Origin: Haloarcula sebkhae
GTDB taxonomy: Archaea; Halobacteriota; Halobacteria; Halobacteriales; Haloarculaceae
Direction: 5' to 3'
DNA length: 64,000 bases
Assembly: GCF_014647415.1 (NCBI RefSeq)
Contig: NZ_BMPD01000001.1
Location: forward strand, 372,001-436,000
In this document: positions 44,039 to 53,241 of the stretch, in pieces
Layout: each line of letters begins with the position of its first letter
How positions within the stretch are numbered: position 1 is the first letter of the stretch
Translations under genes and position numbers: made by a program
The notes under the pieces: model-generated
Database searches by the model: none
What the model was told of the DNA's origin: nothing
What the model saw: the letters and a program-made list of their open reading frames with translations, nothing else

Positions 44039-44082
44039 CCGCCTCAGGACTCGGTATCATCGACCCGCAAATGTCTTCAGCG

Positions 44083-45159
44083 TCAGGCGACGCCGGCCTC
44101 GGCGTCCATCGGGTCCTGAATGTCGCCGACGACCTCTTCGAGCAGGTCTGTGACCGTCACCAGCCCGACGACCTCGCCGTCCGCAAGGACGAACGCGAGT
44201 TCCTGGCGCTCGGTCTGGAACTGGTCGATGGCGTCACTGACGGTCGTGTCCGGCGACATCGTCATCGGCGGCGAGGCGACGGCTTCGAGGTCGATGCGGT
44301 CAAGCAGACCACCGTCACCGGCCTGCTCCTCACGCTCGTCGACGAGCGCGGGGATGTAGACGATGCCGAGGAAGTCTTCGAGCGTCTCGCCGACGAGCGG
44401 ATAGCGGGTGTGGGGCGTCTCGGCGATCCGCTTGGCGTTGGTCGCGTCGTCATCGGTAGGCGACAGCGCAACGATGTCTTCCCGGGGGACCATCACCTCG
44501 CTGACTTCGCGGTCACCGACGCGGAACGCGGAGAGGACTTCCTCGCGGCGTTCATCGGACACGTCGCCGCGGTCGAGGACGGAGCCGAGTTCGGTGCGCA
44601 GTTCTGCGCGGGACTCGATGGTATCGACTTCGGTTTCGAGCCACGCGCCGGACATCTCGACGCCGAACAGGCCCAGCGTCCACTTTGCGACCCCGTCACC
44701 GACGGCGATAATCGGCGAGATGAGCCTGGCAAAGTAGTACAGCGGTGTCGCACCGTATCGGCAGACGAACTTCGCGCGCTCGACGCCGAGATACGTCGGC
44801 GTCTGCTCGCCGTGAGTCAGGTGGACGAGGTTGATGAGGAGGAACGCAATAGCACCGCCGAGACCGACGCCGGCCAGGACCGATGACTCGAAGTACGGCT
44901 CGAAGATGGCCGCAAGCGCCGGTTCCGCGATGATACCGACGGCGATGCTGGAGGCGGTGATACCGACCTGACAACTGGTGAGATAGATCTCCAGATCGTC
45001 GGTCATCTCCCAGGCGCGCCGGAGGCCGGGCTCGTCGAACTCCGATTCGGTGTACTGTCTGGCTCTCGTCAGCGCGAACTCGATGGCGACGAAGAAGCCG
45101 TTCGCGAGGATCAGGGCGAGTCCTGCAAGCAGCCTGACCGCGATTTCGACTGGTTGCAT
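44083..45159 (-). CDS. CNNM/CorC (HlyC-type) transporter with CBS domains
   Basis: A 358-residue membrane protein. The N-terminal DUF21/CNNM domain has three to four helices with LANGFFVAIEFALTRAR and CQVGITASSIAVGIIAEPAL (residues 15-75). It is followed by a CBS pair (about 205-350) with VMVPREDIVALS, HTRYPLVGE and LAFVLADGEVVGLVTVTDL. The C-terminal CorC_HlyC domain is absent, as in other short archaeal versions. The family is linked to magnesium or cobalt efflux. A possible adenine-nucleotide site lies between the CBS motifs. Confidence 0.88.
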   Translation of the reverse strand: MQPVEIAVRLLAGLALILANGFFVAIEFALTRARQYTESEFDEPGLRRAWEMTDDLEIYLTSCQVGITASSIAVGIIAEPALAAIFEPYFESSVLAGVGLGGAIAFLLINLVHLTHGEQTPTYLGVERAKFVCRYGATPLYYFARLISPIIAVGDGVAKWTLGLFGVEMSGAWLETEVDTIESRAELRTELGSVLDRGDVSDERREEVLSAFRVGDREVSEVMVPREDIVALSPTDDDATNAKRIAETPHTRYPLVGETLEDFLGIVYIPALVDEREEQAGDGGLLDRIDLEAVASPPMTMSPDTTVSDAIDQFQTERQELAFVLADGEVVGLVTVTDLLEEVVGDIQDPMDAEAGVA

Positions 45160-45242
45160 GTGCCGGCGAAGTTCACGTTCCGCCGGTGAAAAAGTGGGGA
45201 TTGCCGGTCCCGCTCGCGTCGCAGCAGCGCTGTCGGCTGTTC

Positions 45243-46184
45243 TCAGGTGCTCCCGAAGTCGTACTCGACGCCGGTGAGGTCAGTCGAGACTTCCCAGAGC
45301 CGCTCGGCGGTCTCCTCGTCACGCGAGGCGTCGTTGGACTGCTGGAACTCGGGCGGGCCACGCATGTCGAACAGTCCGCCGGGCCCGACGTACTCCCCGC
45401 CGATGACATCCTCGGCGGTGGCGGCGTACAGCATCGGCAGCGCGCCCTGTTCGGCGGACTGGGCGAGCACGGCGTTGGCAACGCCCATGGCCGCGGTTCG
45501 CAGCGTCGACCCCATCTCCCGCGGCCCGCGGAACTGGAGGTCGGTGTCGGCGTAGCCGGGATGACAGGCGACGCTTAGCACGTCGTCCCAGCCGTGGTTG
45601 CCAAGCCGGCGCTGCAGTTCGTAGGCAAAGAGCAGATTGGCGAGCTTGCTCTGGCCATACGCCGACCATTTCCCGTAGGAGCGCTCGCGCTGGAGGTCAT
45701 CGAAGTCGATCTCGCCCATCTCGTGTGCGCCGCTGGACTGCGTGACGATTCGGGATTCACTATCGGCGGCCCCGAGCAGGTCCAGCAGGTGCCCAGTCAG
45801 GGCGAAGTGGCCCAGATGGTTGACGCCGAACTGCGTCTCGAAGCCGTCGACCGTCTCGCTCCGGGGAATCGCCATGACGCCGGCGTTGTTACAGAGAATG
45901 TCGACGGCGTCGTAGTCGTCCCGGAGGGCGTCGGCGAACGACGCGATGTTCGACAGGTCGGCCAAGTCACACTCCCGGACATCGAGCGTCGCGTTCGGAA
46001 CGGCCTCGCGGATCTCCGCAGCGGCCGACTCACCGCGTTCGACGCTCCGGCAGGCCATCACCACCGTTGCGCCCCTGCGAGCGAACGCTTTCGAGCCTTC
46101 GAGTCCCAGCCCGCTGTTCGCGCCAGTCACAACCACGGTCCGGTCCGTCAGCGGGGGCATGTCTTCGATAGTCCAGCCTGTCAT
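45243..46184 (-). CDS. Short-chain dehydrogenase/reductase (retinol dehydrogenase-like)
   Basis: A 313-residue NADP-preferring SDR. The cofactor motif GANSGLGLEGS sits at the front, followed by ACRSVERG (the arginine favours NADP). Other motifs are CNNAGVM, VTQSSGAHEMG and the catalytic Y-x-x-x-K in YGQSKLANLL. It resembles WW-domain oxidoreductase and retinol dehydrogenase-like SDRs that carry the N-N-A-G-V-M signature. ATG 46184 (MTGWTIEDMPP) is preferred to the GTG at 46190. The substrate is unknown. Confidence 0.9.
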   Translation of the reverse strand: MTGWTIEDMPPLTDRTVVVTGANSGLGLEGSKAFARRGATVVMACRSVERGESAAAEIREAVPNATLDVRECDLADLSNIASFADALRDDYDAVDILCNNAGVMAIPRSETVDGFETQFGVNHLGHFALTGHLLDLLGAADSESRIVTQSSGAHEMGEIDFDDLQRERSYGKWSAYGQSKLANLLFAYELQRRLGNHGWDDVLSVACHPGYADTDLQFRGPREMGSTLRTAAMGVANAVLAQSAEQGALPMLYAATAEDVIGGEYVGPGGLFDMRGPPEFQQSNDASRDEETAERLWEVSTDLTGVEYDFGST

Positions 46185-46268
46185 TGGCACGGTTACGGGC
46201 GCGAGACACTGAAACCCATCGCCGGTGGGAGAGTGAGAGTCTTATGCCGTCGCCCCCGTGTTCCAGTG

Positions 46269-46523
46269 ATGAGCGACGTGTCGATCACCGTCTACACGCG
46301 CGAGAACTGCCATCTCTGTGAGGAAGCCATCGAGACAATTGAGCGAGTCGCCGACGACGAGGGACTCACCATCGCGCTGGACCTCGTCGACGTCGACGAA
46401 GACCCCAACCTCCGCGAGGAGTACGGCGAGCGCGTCCCGTATGTCCTCGTCGACGAGTCGCCGGCATTCAAATACCACGTCGACGAGCGACAGTTGCGCG
46501 AGAAACTGCAGCAGTCGGCGTAG
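46269..46523 (+). CDS. Glutaredoxin-like protein
   Basis: An 84-residue thioredoxin-fold protein with the active site C-H-L-C in YTRENCHLCEEAIETIE (residues about 8-24) and a cis-proline loop ERVPYVLVD. This matches the short glutaredoxin-like family (DUF836/NrdH-like), which reduces disulfides using cellular thiols. It diverges from the SDR gene, with 84 bases between the starts. Confidence 0.85.
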   Translation: MSDVSITVYTRENCHLCEEAIETIERVADDEGLTIALDLVDVDEDPNLREEYGERVPYVLVDESPAFKYHVDERQLREKLQQSA

Positions 46524-46578
46524 CCGGAGGGCGTCGTAATCAGCGGGCTATGGGCATCGAGTGAACAGTCGGTAGCCT

Positions 46579-46603
46579 CCCGCTGCGAGTGTCACACAGC
46601 GGG
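46579..46603 (+). terminator. Stem-loop downstream of the glutaredoxin gene
   Basis: The sequence cccgctg (46579-46585) pairs with cagcggg (46597-46603), 7 bp with an 11-base loop. A second hairpin, gagacc...ggtctc, follows near 46640-46657. The 187-base gap between the glutaredoxin and the next gene contains no protein gene I can support; these could be terminator-like or processing elements. Confidence 0.3.
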
Positions 46604-46710
46604 TCAGACACTCACCGACAGTGAAGCAGATCGCTCACTACTGAGACCAGCTCGGGTCTCTCAACCATGTGCCAGTGAGCTTATCATTTCTCGGTGGTAA
46701 TGTGTCGGCG

Positions 46711-47007
46711 ATGCCCTCCAGTATTAGTGAGACGATCTTCAGCAAACCGTCCGGACGCCCAATTTCACTCGTCCACGCCGCCGGCACGCTCATTTTCGCC
46801 GGTCTGTATATCTATGGCCGGGTTGTGGGTGGGTCTTCCGGTGGTTGGCTGCTCGTCATGGTACTCGGGACCGGAATAGCCGGCATCGCCGAAGCACTGC
46901 CGGAGCGGCGGCGGCAAACGGCTGGTGTCCTTCGCTCCGTCGCGATTCTTGTGCTCCTCTGTCTCGTCGTTGTGTCCGTCGTTGCACCCGACTTCATCGT
47001 GGGCTGA
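46711..47007 (+). CDS. Small three-helix membrane protein
   Basis: A 98-residue hydrophobic protein. ATG 46711 gives MPSSISETIFSKPSGRPISL followed by helices of about 18-20 residues at 20-38, 43-60 and 72-93, the last ending VVVSVVAPDFIVG. The loop EALPERRRQTAG is basic, which suggests that loop is cytoplasmic. I do not recognise the family. An upstream in-frame start at 46669 is less likely. Confidence 0.6.
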   Translation: MPSSISETIFSKPSGRPISLVHAAGTLIFAGLYIYGRVVGGSSGGWLLVMVLGTGIAGIAEALPERRRQTAGVLRSVAILVLLCLVVVSVVAPDFIVG

Positions 47008-47085
47008 CTGCTGTACTGTCTCGGGAGTCGTCTCGTTGCCCTCCCACAGGTACGTTGGAATGCAAGTCGTCGACGGCTGCCGGTG

Positions 47086-47721
47086 CTACTGACTGCGTTC
47101 GACTGCGTGTTGCAATGCTTCAGCCGCCGCCGCCGGGTCGTCAGCCCGCGTAATTGCTGTGATAACAGCCACACCGCCGGCTCCGGCTTCGACGACTTCG
47201 GTGGCGTTCTCGGTCGTGATGCCACCGATGCCGACAAAGGGGATGTCTACTGCCTCGGCGATAGCAGCGACGCGGTCGGTGCCGACGGCGTACTCGTCGT
47301 CGTCGATATCGTCTTTCGAGCCAGTGGCAAACACCGCGCCGACACCGAGGTAGTCCGCACCGGCCGCCGCCGCTTCCCGAGCGTCTTCGACAGTCGAGAC
47401 CGAGCGCCCGATGAGCGCGTCGTCTCCCAGAAGCTCCCGCGCAACGGGAACTGGAAGGTCGTCGTCGCCGAGGTGGACCCCGTCGGCGTCGAGTGCCTGG
47501 GCGATGTCCACGCGGTCGTTGACGACGAACGTGACGCCGGCCTCGCGGGTCAGTTCCCGCAGTTCCAGACCGAGTTCGTAGCGTTCGCGTGCGGTCCGAT
47601 CCTTTTCGCGAAGCTGGACGACGCCGACGCCGCCGTCGATCGCCTCCGCAACGATTTCGTCGGTTGTCCGATCCGCCGAGAGCGATGCCTGCGTGACGAG
47701 GTACACGTCCCAGTCGACCAT
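47086..47721 (-). CDS. thiE: Thiamine-phosphate synthase
   Basis: A 211-residue TIM-barrel enzyme that joins HMP pyrophosphate and HET phosphate to make thiamine phosphate. Family motifs are VVQLREKDRT (pyrophosphate binding), FVVNDRVDIAQAL, ADGVHLGDDDLP, IGRSVSTVEDA, YLGVGAVFATGSK and VGIGGITTENA with the glycine-rich phosphate loop. It lies 42 bases after the AbrB+PhoU gene, at the end of the phosphate operon. No THI-box riboswitch is visible. Confidence 0.93.
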   Translation of the reverse strand: MVDWDVYLVTQASLSADRTTDEIVAEAIDGGVGVVQLREKDRTARERYELGLELRELTREAGVTFVVNDRVDIAQALDADGVHLGDDDLPVPVARELLGDDALIGRSVSTVEDAREAAAAGADYLGVGAVFATGSKDDIDDDEYAVGTDRVAAIAEAVDIPFVGIGGITTENATEVVEAGAGGVAVITAITRADDPAAAAEALQHAVERSQ

Positions 47722-47763
47722 AGCGGGTCTCGGAACCGATGGCCCTTGTGTGCTGTGCGTTCG

Positions 47764-48825
47764 TCAGGACTCCGTTTCGGCTGTCGAACTCGGCGTGTTT
47801 GCCTCGTCAGTGTCGGCTTTGTCAGCCGTGAGCGCGCCGTCGCGGACGGCCATCCGAAGCCCGAACTCGGCGATGTTACCGCCGTGTTCCGCTGTTCTGG
47901 CGAGGCTATCGAGAGCGCGCGTGAGCCGGTAGTCGGCGTCACCGGCCTCGAACAGCTGTCGGTCGAGACTGGTTATCCGCTCTCGGACATCCCGGCGCGT
48001 GGCCAGTGTCTGTCGGGCGGTGTCGACGCAGGCGTCGCCGATGATGACGCTGACTGCGTCTTTGACGATGGTGTGGATATCCTGTGCAATGTCAGCGAGG
48101 GCCGTGACAATGGGTCCGTCGGGCTGGCCGTTGAGTTGGTCGGCGACCGTTCCGATGCGCTCTGCGTGATCGGCCACGCGTTCGAGGTCGTTCGCAGTCC
48201 CCCAGAGAGTGAACAGTTCCGGGCGCGTCAGGCCGAGTGCGTCGATCTCGTCGAGGCGACCCAGACTCCGCTCGAAATAGCGGTCGATCATGGCGTACAG
48301 CCGGTCGGCCTGATCGTCCCGGTCGGCCCAGCGGTCGCCGGCCGTCCCGGTCGTGAGCGCAGCCATCGCGTCCCGGTGCATCGACAGCGCGACGAACTGG
48401 AGCTGACGGACCGACTGTCTGACCGACACCTCTCTGGCGTCGAGCAGTGTCTGGACCGTCACCTGTGATTCGGTCTCCTCGGCGACAGTCACGCCGGTCA
48501 AGTTTCGAGTGACGCGTTCGATCGCCCGGTGTTGTTTGTCAGTGAAGCTGTCGGGAGCTTCGAGGACGACGGACTCGACACCGGCGGCGTAAGCGGCCCG
48601 AAGCAGCTGTTCTATCTCCGCCGGGTCGTCGTTTCCGGCTTCCAGTGTGACGTGGTTCCGCGGTGCGGTCCGGGACTCCGGGGTCTGAATCACAAGCAGC
48701 CCGTCGATGTGTGTGTGGAGGTTCACCGTCGTCCCGGCCGTACAGTTCTCCGATTCGGCCCACTCTTTCGGTAGCGAAACGGTGTACGTGCCGCCGCCGA
48801 CGGTCTGTACCTTTCGGGTTTCCAT
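47764..48825 (-). CDS. Phosphate-uptake regulator with AbrB-like and PhoU domains
   Basis: A 353-residue protein. An N-terminal AbrB/SpoVT-type DNA-binding domain (METRKVQTVGGGTYTVSLP then KEWAE) is followed by a central domain (residues about 70-130) and PhoU-like helical repeats (about 150-330) with ERVADHAERIGTVADQL and GNIAEFGLR. This fusion is common in haloarchaea and is thought to act on pst expression directly. It follows phoU by two bases. A paralogue with the same domain order lies at 56391 on the other strand. Confidence 0.9.
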   Translation of the reverse strand: METRKVQTVGGGTYTVSLPKEWAESENCTAGTTVNLHTHIDGLLVIQTPESRTAPRNHVTLEAGNDDPAEIEQLLRAAYAAGVESVVLEAPDSFTDKQHRAIERVTRNLTGVTVAEETESQVTVQTLLDAREVSVRQSVRQLQFVALSMHRDAMAALTTGTAGDRWADRDDQADRLYAMIDRYFERSLGRLDEIDALGLTRPELFTLWGTANDLERVADHAERIGTVADQLNGQPDGPIVTALADIAQDIHTIVKDAVSVIIGDACVDTARQTLATRRDVRERITSLDRQLFEAGDADYRLTRALDSLARTAEHGGNIAEFGLRMAVRDGALTADKADTDEANTPSSTAETES

Positions 48826-48827
48826 GG

Positions 48828-49505
48828 TTAATAGATGAGTTCCGAATCAGTTTCGACCATATACAGGGTGCGTGCCGCGATGTTGACAGCGTGGTCACCG
48901 ACTCGTTCGAGGTCCCGGACCGTCAACAGGAGTCGGGACACGTCGTCGAGCAGCTGCTCGACCGCCCAGCCGTCGTCGCCGTTGGCCTCTCGTTCGATGA
49001 GGTCCCGGGCGACGGTTTCGCTGGCCCGCTGACAGAGCGTGTCGAGCGCATCGTCGTCAGCAGCGATAGCACGGCACTCCTCGATAGCTTCCCGCCGATA
49101 GGCGTCGATACTGCGCTCGACCATCTCAGTGGCTTCGCGGCCGATCGTGTCGACGTCGACATCCGGGGCGAGTCGACGGTCGGCCGACAGGGCGTACTCG
49201 GCGAGGTTCGTCGCGAGGTCCGCGACGCGTTCGAGATCGGTGATAATCTTGAACGAGGCCGCGACGAATCGGAGGTCCGTCGCGACCGGTTGCTGGAGGG
49301 CAAACAGGTCAATACAGTCGGCTTCGAGGGCCAGATACAGTTCGTTGACCTCGTCGTCGCCGTTGATGACCGACTGCGCCAGGTCTTCATCGGCGGACCG
49401 TAGCGCGGTAAGCGCTGCATCGAGACGCTCGACGACGAGTTCGCCCATCGCGACCACGTCCTTCCGAAGTTCGTCCAGTTGTTGCTGGTACGACTCGCGT
49501 GACAT
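48828..49505 (-). CDS. phoU: Phosphate signalling protein PhoU
   Basis: A 225-residue PhoU made of two three-helix repeats. The PhoU metal-binding signature occurs in both halves: ITDLERVADLATNLAEYAL (about residues 86-105) and VRDLERVGDHAVNIAARTL (about 195-215). PhoU couples the Pst transporter state to control of phosphate genes. It starts three bases after the pstB stop, in the same operon. Confidence 0.93.
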   Translation of the reverse strand: MSRESYQQQLDELRKDVVAMGELVVERLDAALTALRSADEDLAQSVINGDDEVNELYLALEADCIDLFALQQPVATDLRFVAASFKIITDLERVADLATNLAEYALSADRRLAPDVDVDTIGREATEMVERSIDAYRREAIEECRAIAADDDALDTLCQRASETVARDLIEREANGDDGWAVEQLLDDVSRLLLTVRDLERVGDHAVNIAARTLYMVETDSELIY

Positions 49506-49508
49506 GGG

Positions 49509-50414
49509 TCACCCGAACTTGCCGGTGATGTAGTCCTCGACGCGCTGGCTCTCGGGGTTCTCGAAGATCTTGTCCGTGTCGTCGTACTCGACGAGCTTGC
49601 CGCCGGTGAGGAACACGGCGGTCTGATCGGAAATACGGGCCGCCTGTTGCATATTGTGAGTGACGATGACGACAGTGTAGTCCTCGGCCAGATCGTGAAT
49701 GAGGTCCTCGATCTTCGAGGTGGCGATGGGGTCCAGCGCCGACGCCGGCTCATCCATCAGGATGACCTCAGGGTCGACTGACAGGCACCGGGCGATACAG
49801 AGCCGTTGTTGTTGCCCACCGGAGAGACCGAGGGCATTGTCGTCAAGACGGTCGGCGACCTCGTCCCAGAGCGCGGCCTGGCGCAGGGACTGCTCGACTA
49901 GCTCTTCGGCCTCGTCCCAGTCATCACGGCCGAGCAGGCGCGCGAGCAGACCCGTCTCGATATCGCCGTGCTTGCGTGGACCGTAGGTGATGTTCTCGTG
50001 GATGGACTTGGGGAAGGGGTTCGGTGACTGGAACACCATGCCGACGCGCTTGCGGAGTTCGACCAGGTCGATTCCCTCTTGATAGATCTCCTTGCCGTCG
50101 AACTGAACCGACCCGTCAACCCGCGCCGAGCGGATGCGGTCGTTCATCCGGTTGAGCGAGCGCAGGAACGTCGACTTCCCACACCCGGAGGGGCCAATGA
50201 GCGCCGTAACGCTCTTTTCGGGGATCTCGATGGTGACGTCCTTGAGGGCGTGGTCGTCGCCGTAGTAGACATCGAGGCCCTCGCTGGTGAGCTTGGCCTC
50301 TCCCTGGAACTTGTAGTCAGTCCAAGACTCTTGGACCTGTTCTATGGTCTCGCCCGCGGTCGTTTCTATCGTGCTGTCTGTATCGGTTCTCTCTGAATGT
50401 GTGGTTTCGCTCAT
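49509..50414 (-). CDS. pstB: Phosphate ABC transporter ATP-binding protein PstB
   Basis: A 301-residue ATPase of the Pst high-affinity phosphate importer. It has Walker [10 protein letters not shown] near residue 78, the Q-loop region [12 protein letters not shown], the signature LSGGQQQR, Walker [13 protein letters not shown] and switch histidine VIVTHNM. An acidic N-terminal extension of about 35 residues precedes the family start. The ATG at 50414 lies two bases after the pstA stop; the GTG at 50418 is less likely. Confidence 0.96.
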   Translation of the reverse strand: MSETTHSERTDTDSTIETTAGETIEQVQESWTDYKFQGEAKLTSEGLDVYYGDDHALKDVTIEIPEKSVTALIGPSGCGKSTFLRSLNRMNDRIRSARVDGSVQFDGKEIYQEGIDLVELRKRVGMVFQSPNPFPKSIHENITYGPRKHGDIETGLLARLLGRDDWDEAEELVEQSLRQAALWDEVADRLDDNALGLSGGQQQRLCIARCLSVDPEVILMDEPASALDPIATSKIEDLIHDLAEDYTVVIVTHNMQQAARISDQTAVFLTGGKLVEYDDTDKIFENPESQRVEDYITGKFG

Positions 50415-50416
50415 GA

Positions 50417-52039
50417 TCACTCGTACTGGAGTTTCCGTCGGAAGTAGTAGCGCGCCCCGATACCGATAGCGTAGAACGACAGGACGACGACGAGGAGGAT
50501 CAGCGCCGTCGCCCAGCGGAAGTCGTTCGGGTTCGCGACGCTATCGCCTAACCCCACGCCCGCGGTGATGAGCGCGAACAGCTGGTAGGGTAACGCCGAG
50601 GTCGCCTGGAGGAGTTCCGGATTGGCGACGAACGGCGGCGTCGCCGTGAACTTGAACCCCCCAATGACGTCGACGGTCTGGCTGCCGGGGACGAAGGTGC
50701 CACCGGCCATCGTCAGCAGGATAGGTGCCGTCTCGCCGGCGATGCGGCCAACGCCGAGGATGACGCCAGTGACGACACCGGGGAGGGCCGCGGGCAAGAC
50801 GACGCTGCGGATGGTCTGCCATTTGGTGACTCCGAGGGCGGCACTGGCGTCGCGGTACTCGTCGGGGACCGACAGCATGGCCTCACGGCTCGTGATGAGC
50901 ACCAGCGGCAACAGCATGAACCCGAGTGTGAGCATCCCCGACAGCAACGACTTCCCGTTGCCAAAGCGGGGGATGAGGAAGGCGAAGCCGAACAGGCCGA
51001 AGACGATGCTGGGTGTGCTCCAGAGGCCGTTGGTGGCCACCTCGACGGCCTGGGTGAACCGTCCGCGCTCGGCGTACTCCGTGAGGAAGATGGCAGCGCC
51101 GATCCCGAGCGGCACCGCGAACAGGACGGCACCGATCACCAGCCAAAACGTCCCGACGATGGCGGGCAGGACGCCCTGGTAGTCGTTCAGCAGTGCCACG
51201 CCATTCATCACGAACGGTAGCGACACCGGCAACTGGACGCTGAGGCCAAACAGGCCGACCTCGGGGCCGACGCCCAGCCCTATCTCGGCCCCGGTGAGCA
51301 GCCCCGGGATGCCCCGGAAGACGGTGAACGCCAGCAGAATGACGAGTACCGCAACGATGGATAGCGCGTTCACGTAGACGAGGGCATACGCGCCGACGTG
51401 GCGGCCGCGGGCCCCGAACCCGCCGTAGGCCTTCGCGGCAGCCCACCCGACGTACAGTGACGTCGCGAGCGTCAACGCCGGGACGACGAACCCGGCGGTA
51501 AGCGACGCCTGTTGCTCCCAGCCGAGGTCCCAGACCCACTCCGGCCCGATGATGCCGCTGAGGAGGACCAGCCCGGCCAGTATCGAGAGTGCGCCGATCG
51601 GGAGCGTCGACCCGAGGTCCTCGCGGGGGAACGCGGTGGCCGCGAACGCGACTGCGCCGGTGACAAGGCCGAGAACTACACCGCCCGCGGAACCGGATCC
51701 GAGCATGATCGACCCGACGCTGACGCCAGCGACGAACCACGGGACGGCCGCGGCGACGGCTGCGACGAGACCGGCGGTCGGGCTGGGTGTCGTCTCCACG
51801 TAGCCGAGGTAGGACCCGATTCCGAACGTGATGATCGCGCCGCCGAGGAGGATTAGCAGGCCACCGACCAGCGGAACGACCGGAACTCCCACGAGGGTGC
51901 CGGTGACCGACACCACGTCGAAGAACGTGGCCAGCGAGAGCGCAAACAGGAGGGCGGCCAGACCCACGGCGATCCCAGCGACGGCCTCGGTGGAGTCCGT
52001 CCTGCCGCTGATCAGGTCGGACTCGGTCGCGCTCGCCAT
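50417..52039 (-). CDS. pstA: Phosphate ABC transporter permease PstA with a long N-terminal extension
   Basis: A 540-residue permease. The C-terminal 290 residues form a normal Pst[19 protein letters not shown], then the ABC permease EAA-like loop [20 protein letters not shown] before [18 protein letters not shown]. The first 240 residues add about six further membrane helices in a gene that is usually about 280-300 residues. Its start codon overlaps the pstC stop by one base (TAATG). The extra helices may be halophile-specific; their role is unknown. Confidence 0.92.
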   Translation of the reverse strand: MASATESDLISGRTDSTEAVAGIAVGLAALLFALSLATFFDVVSVTGTLVGVPVVPLVGGLLILLGGAIITFGIGSYLGYVETTPSPTAGLVAAVAAAVPWFVAGVSVGSIMLGSGSAGGVVLGLVTGAVAFAATAFPREDLGSTLPIGALSILAGLVLLSGIIGPEWVWDLGWEQQASLTAGFVVPALTLATSLYVGWAAAKAYGGFGARGRHVGAYALVYVNALSIVAVLVILLAFTVFRGIPGLLTGAEIGLGVGPEVGLFGLSVQLPVSLPFVMNGVALLNDYQGVLPAIVGTFWLVIGAVLFAVPLGIGAAIFLTEYAERGRFTQAVEVATNGLWSTPSIVFGLFGFAFLIPRFGNGKSLLSGMLTLGFMLLPLVLITSREAMLSVPDEYRDASAALGVTKWQTIRSVVLPAALPGVVTGVILGVGRIAGETAPILLTMAGGTFVPGSQTVDVIGGFKFTATPPFVANPELLQATSALPYQLFALITAGVGLGDSVANPNDFRWATALILLVVVLSFYAIGIGARYYFRRKLQYE

Positions 52040-53163
52040 TAGACCTCACCCCCAAGCTTCTTTCGCATCCGCCACTCGATGTACTGGGACCCAATAGAGA
52101 TGATCAGGACTGTGACAAAAAGAATGGTCCCGGCGACGAACAGCGCGTCCATCTGGAGGCCGTCGGCCTCCCCGTAGTTGCGGGCGATGAGCGACGTGAG
52201 CGTCTCCTGCCCGTAGAAGACGTTGATGAGCGGGTCAGTGAGCCGCGGGACACCCCGGAGCATCACCGTCGCAGCCATCGTCTCCCCGATGGCCCGGCCG
52301 ACTCCGAGTATCACCGCAGCGGAGACGCCCGAGAACGCCGCAGGGAGTGTGATCGAGGTCATCGTCTGCCAGTCGGTCGTCCCGACGGCCAGCGACCCGC
52401 TCTTCATCGACTCGGGCACGCTGCTCAGCGCATCTTCGGCGACGGAAACCACCGTCGGCAGCGCCATGAGGCCGACGACGATACCGACAAACAGGTATGT
52501 CCCCTGGCCGGTGGTCTGGAACTGCCTGCTGGCCCAGGGACTCAACAGCGTGAACCCGATGAATCCGTAGATGATGGAGGGGATGCCAGCGAGGATCTCG
52601 ACGCCGGGTTTGACGATATCACGGACCGCCGGCGGTGCGATCTCCGAGAGAAACAGGGCGGCGGCAACGCCGAGCGGGGCCGCCACCACGGTCGCGATGA
52701 CCGTCACAACGAGCGTCCCGTGGATCATCGGGACCATCGAGTACCTGACTGGATCGCTCACGGCGTCCCACCGCGTCTCGAGGAACATCCGGAGGCCGGG
52801 CACCTCGACGCCGAACACCCGCATGCTCTCGTAGCTGAGTACCGGCATAGAAGCCTGGAAAATGAACACGATGATGAGGCCGAGTATCAGGAGCGTCGAG
52901 GCAGTCATCGCCAGCGTCAACGCTCGTGCGGTCAGTTCTTGGTGCCGCAGCCAGCCATAGCCGGCAGTGATCAAAAACAGCGCGAACGGGGCTATCGTCA
53001 GCGAGGAGACGGCGAGGAACCCTGCCAGCGCAGCCAGCAGGGCCGTAGACATCACCGAGACAGTCACCAGTGCCCCGGTCTCGGTGCGGTCGACGAACCG
53101 TCTTGCCTGCCGTATCCTGCGTTGTCCCGTGCCGGTCCCCGGCTCGTTTGTAGTTTCAGTCAT
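52039..53163 (-). CDS. pstC: Phosphate ABC transporter permease PstC
   Basis: A 374-residue permease with about eight helices, somewhat longer than bacterial PstC at its N-terminus. The conserved region ALFLSEIAPPAVRDIVKPGV, then AGIPSIIYGFIGFTLLSPW, is the permease core, and the EAA-like loop is SVPESMKSGSLAVGTTDWQT followed by ILGVGRAIGETMAATVML. It is separated from pstS by 78 bases with a TATA-like aaatcttaaacta at 53178-53190, so it may have its own promoter besides read-through from pstS. Confidence 0.94.
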   Translation of the reverse strand: MTETTNEPGTGTGQRRIRQARRFVDRTETGALVTVSVMSTALLAALAGFLAVSSLTIAPFALFLITAGYGWLRHQELTARALTLAMTASTLLILGLIIVFIFQASMPVLSYESMRVFGVEVPGLRMFLETRWDAVSDPVRYSMVPMIHGTLVVTVIATVVAAPLGVAAALFLSEIAPPAVRDIVKPGVEILAGIPSIIYGFIGFTLLSPWASRQFQTTGQGTYLFVGIVVGLMALPTVVSVAEDALSSVPESMKSGSLAVGTTDWQTMTSITLPAAFSGVSAAVILGVGRAIGETMAATVMLRGVPRLTDPLINVFYGQETLTSLIARNYGEADGLQMDALFVAGTILFVTVLIISIGSQYIEWRMRKKLGGEV

Positions 53164-53241
53164 GTGGGGGAGTGTAGTAGTTTAAGATTTGACAGTATGA
53201 GAACGTGAAGATTTCATTAAGCGAAGACGGAGTCGACAGCG

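Noticed and set aside
47722-47763. Possible thiamine riboswitch before thiE
   Set aside because: Only 42 bases separate thiE from the upstream gene, too short for a THI box, and no conserved elements are visible.
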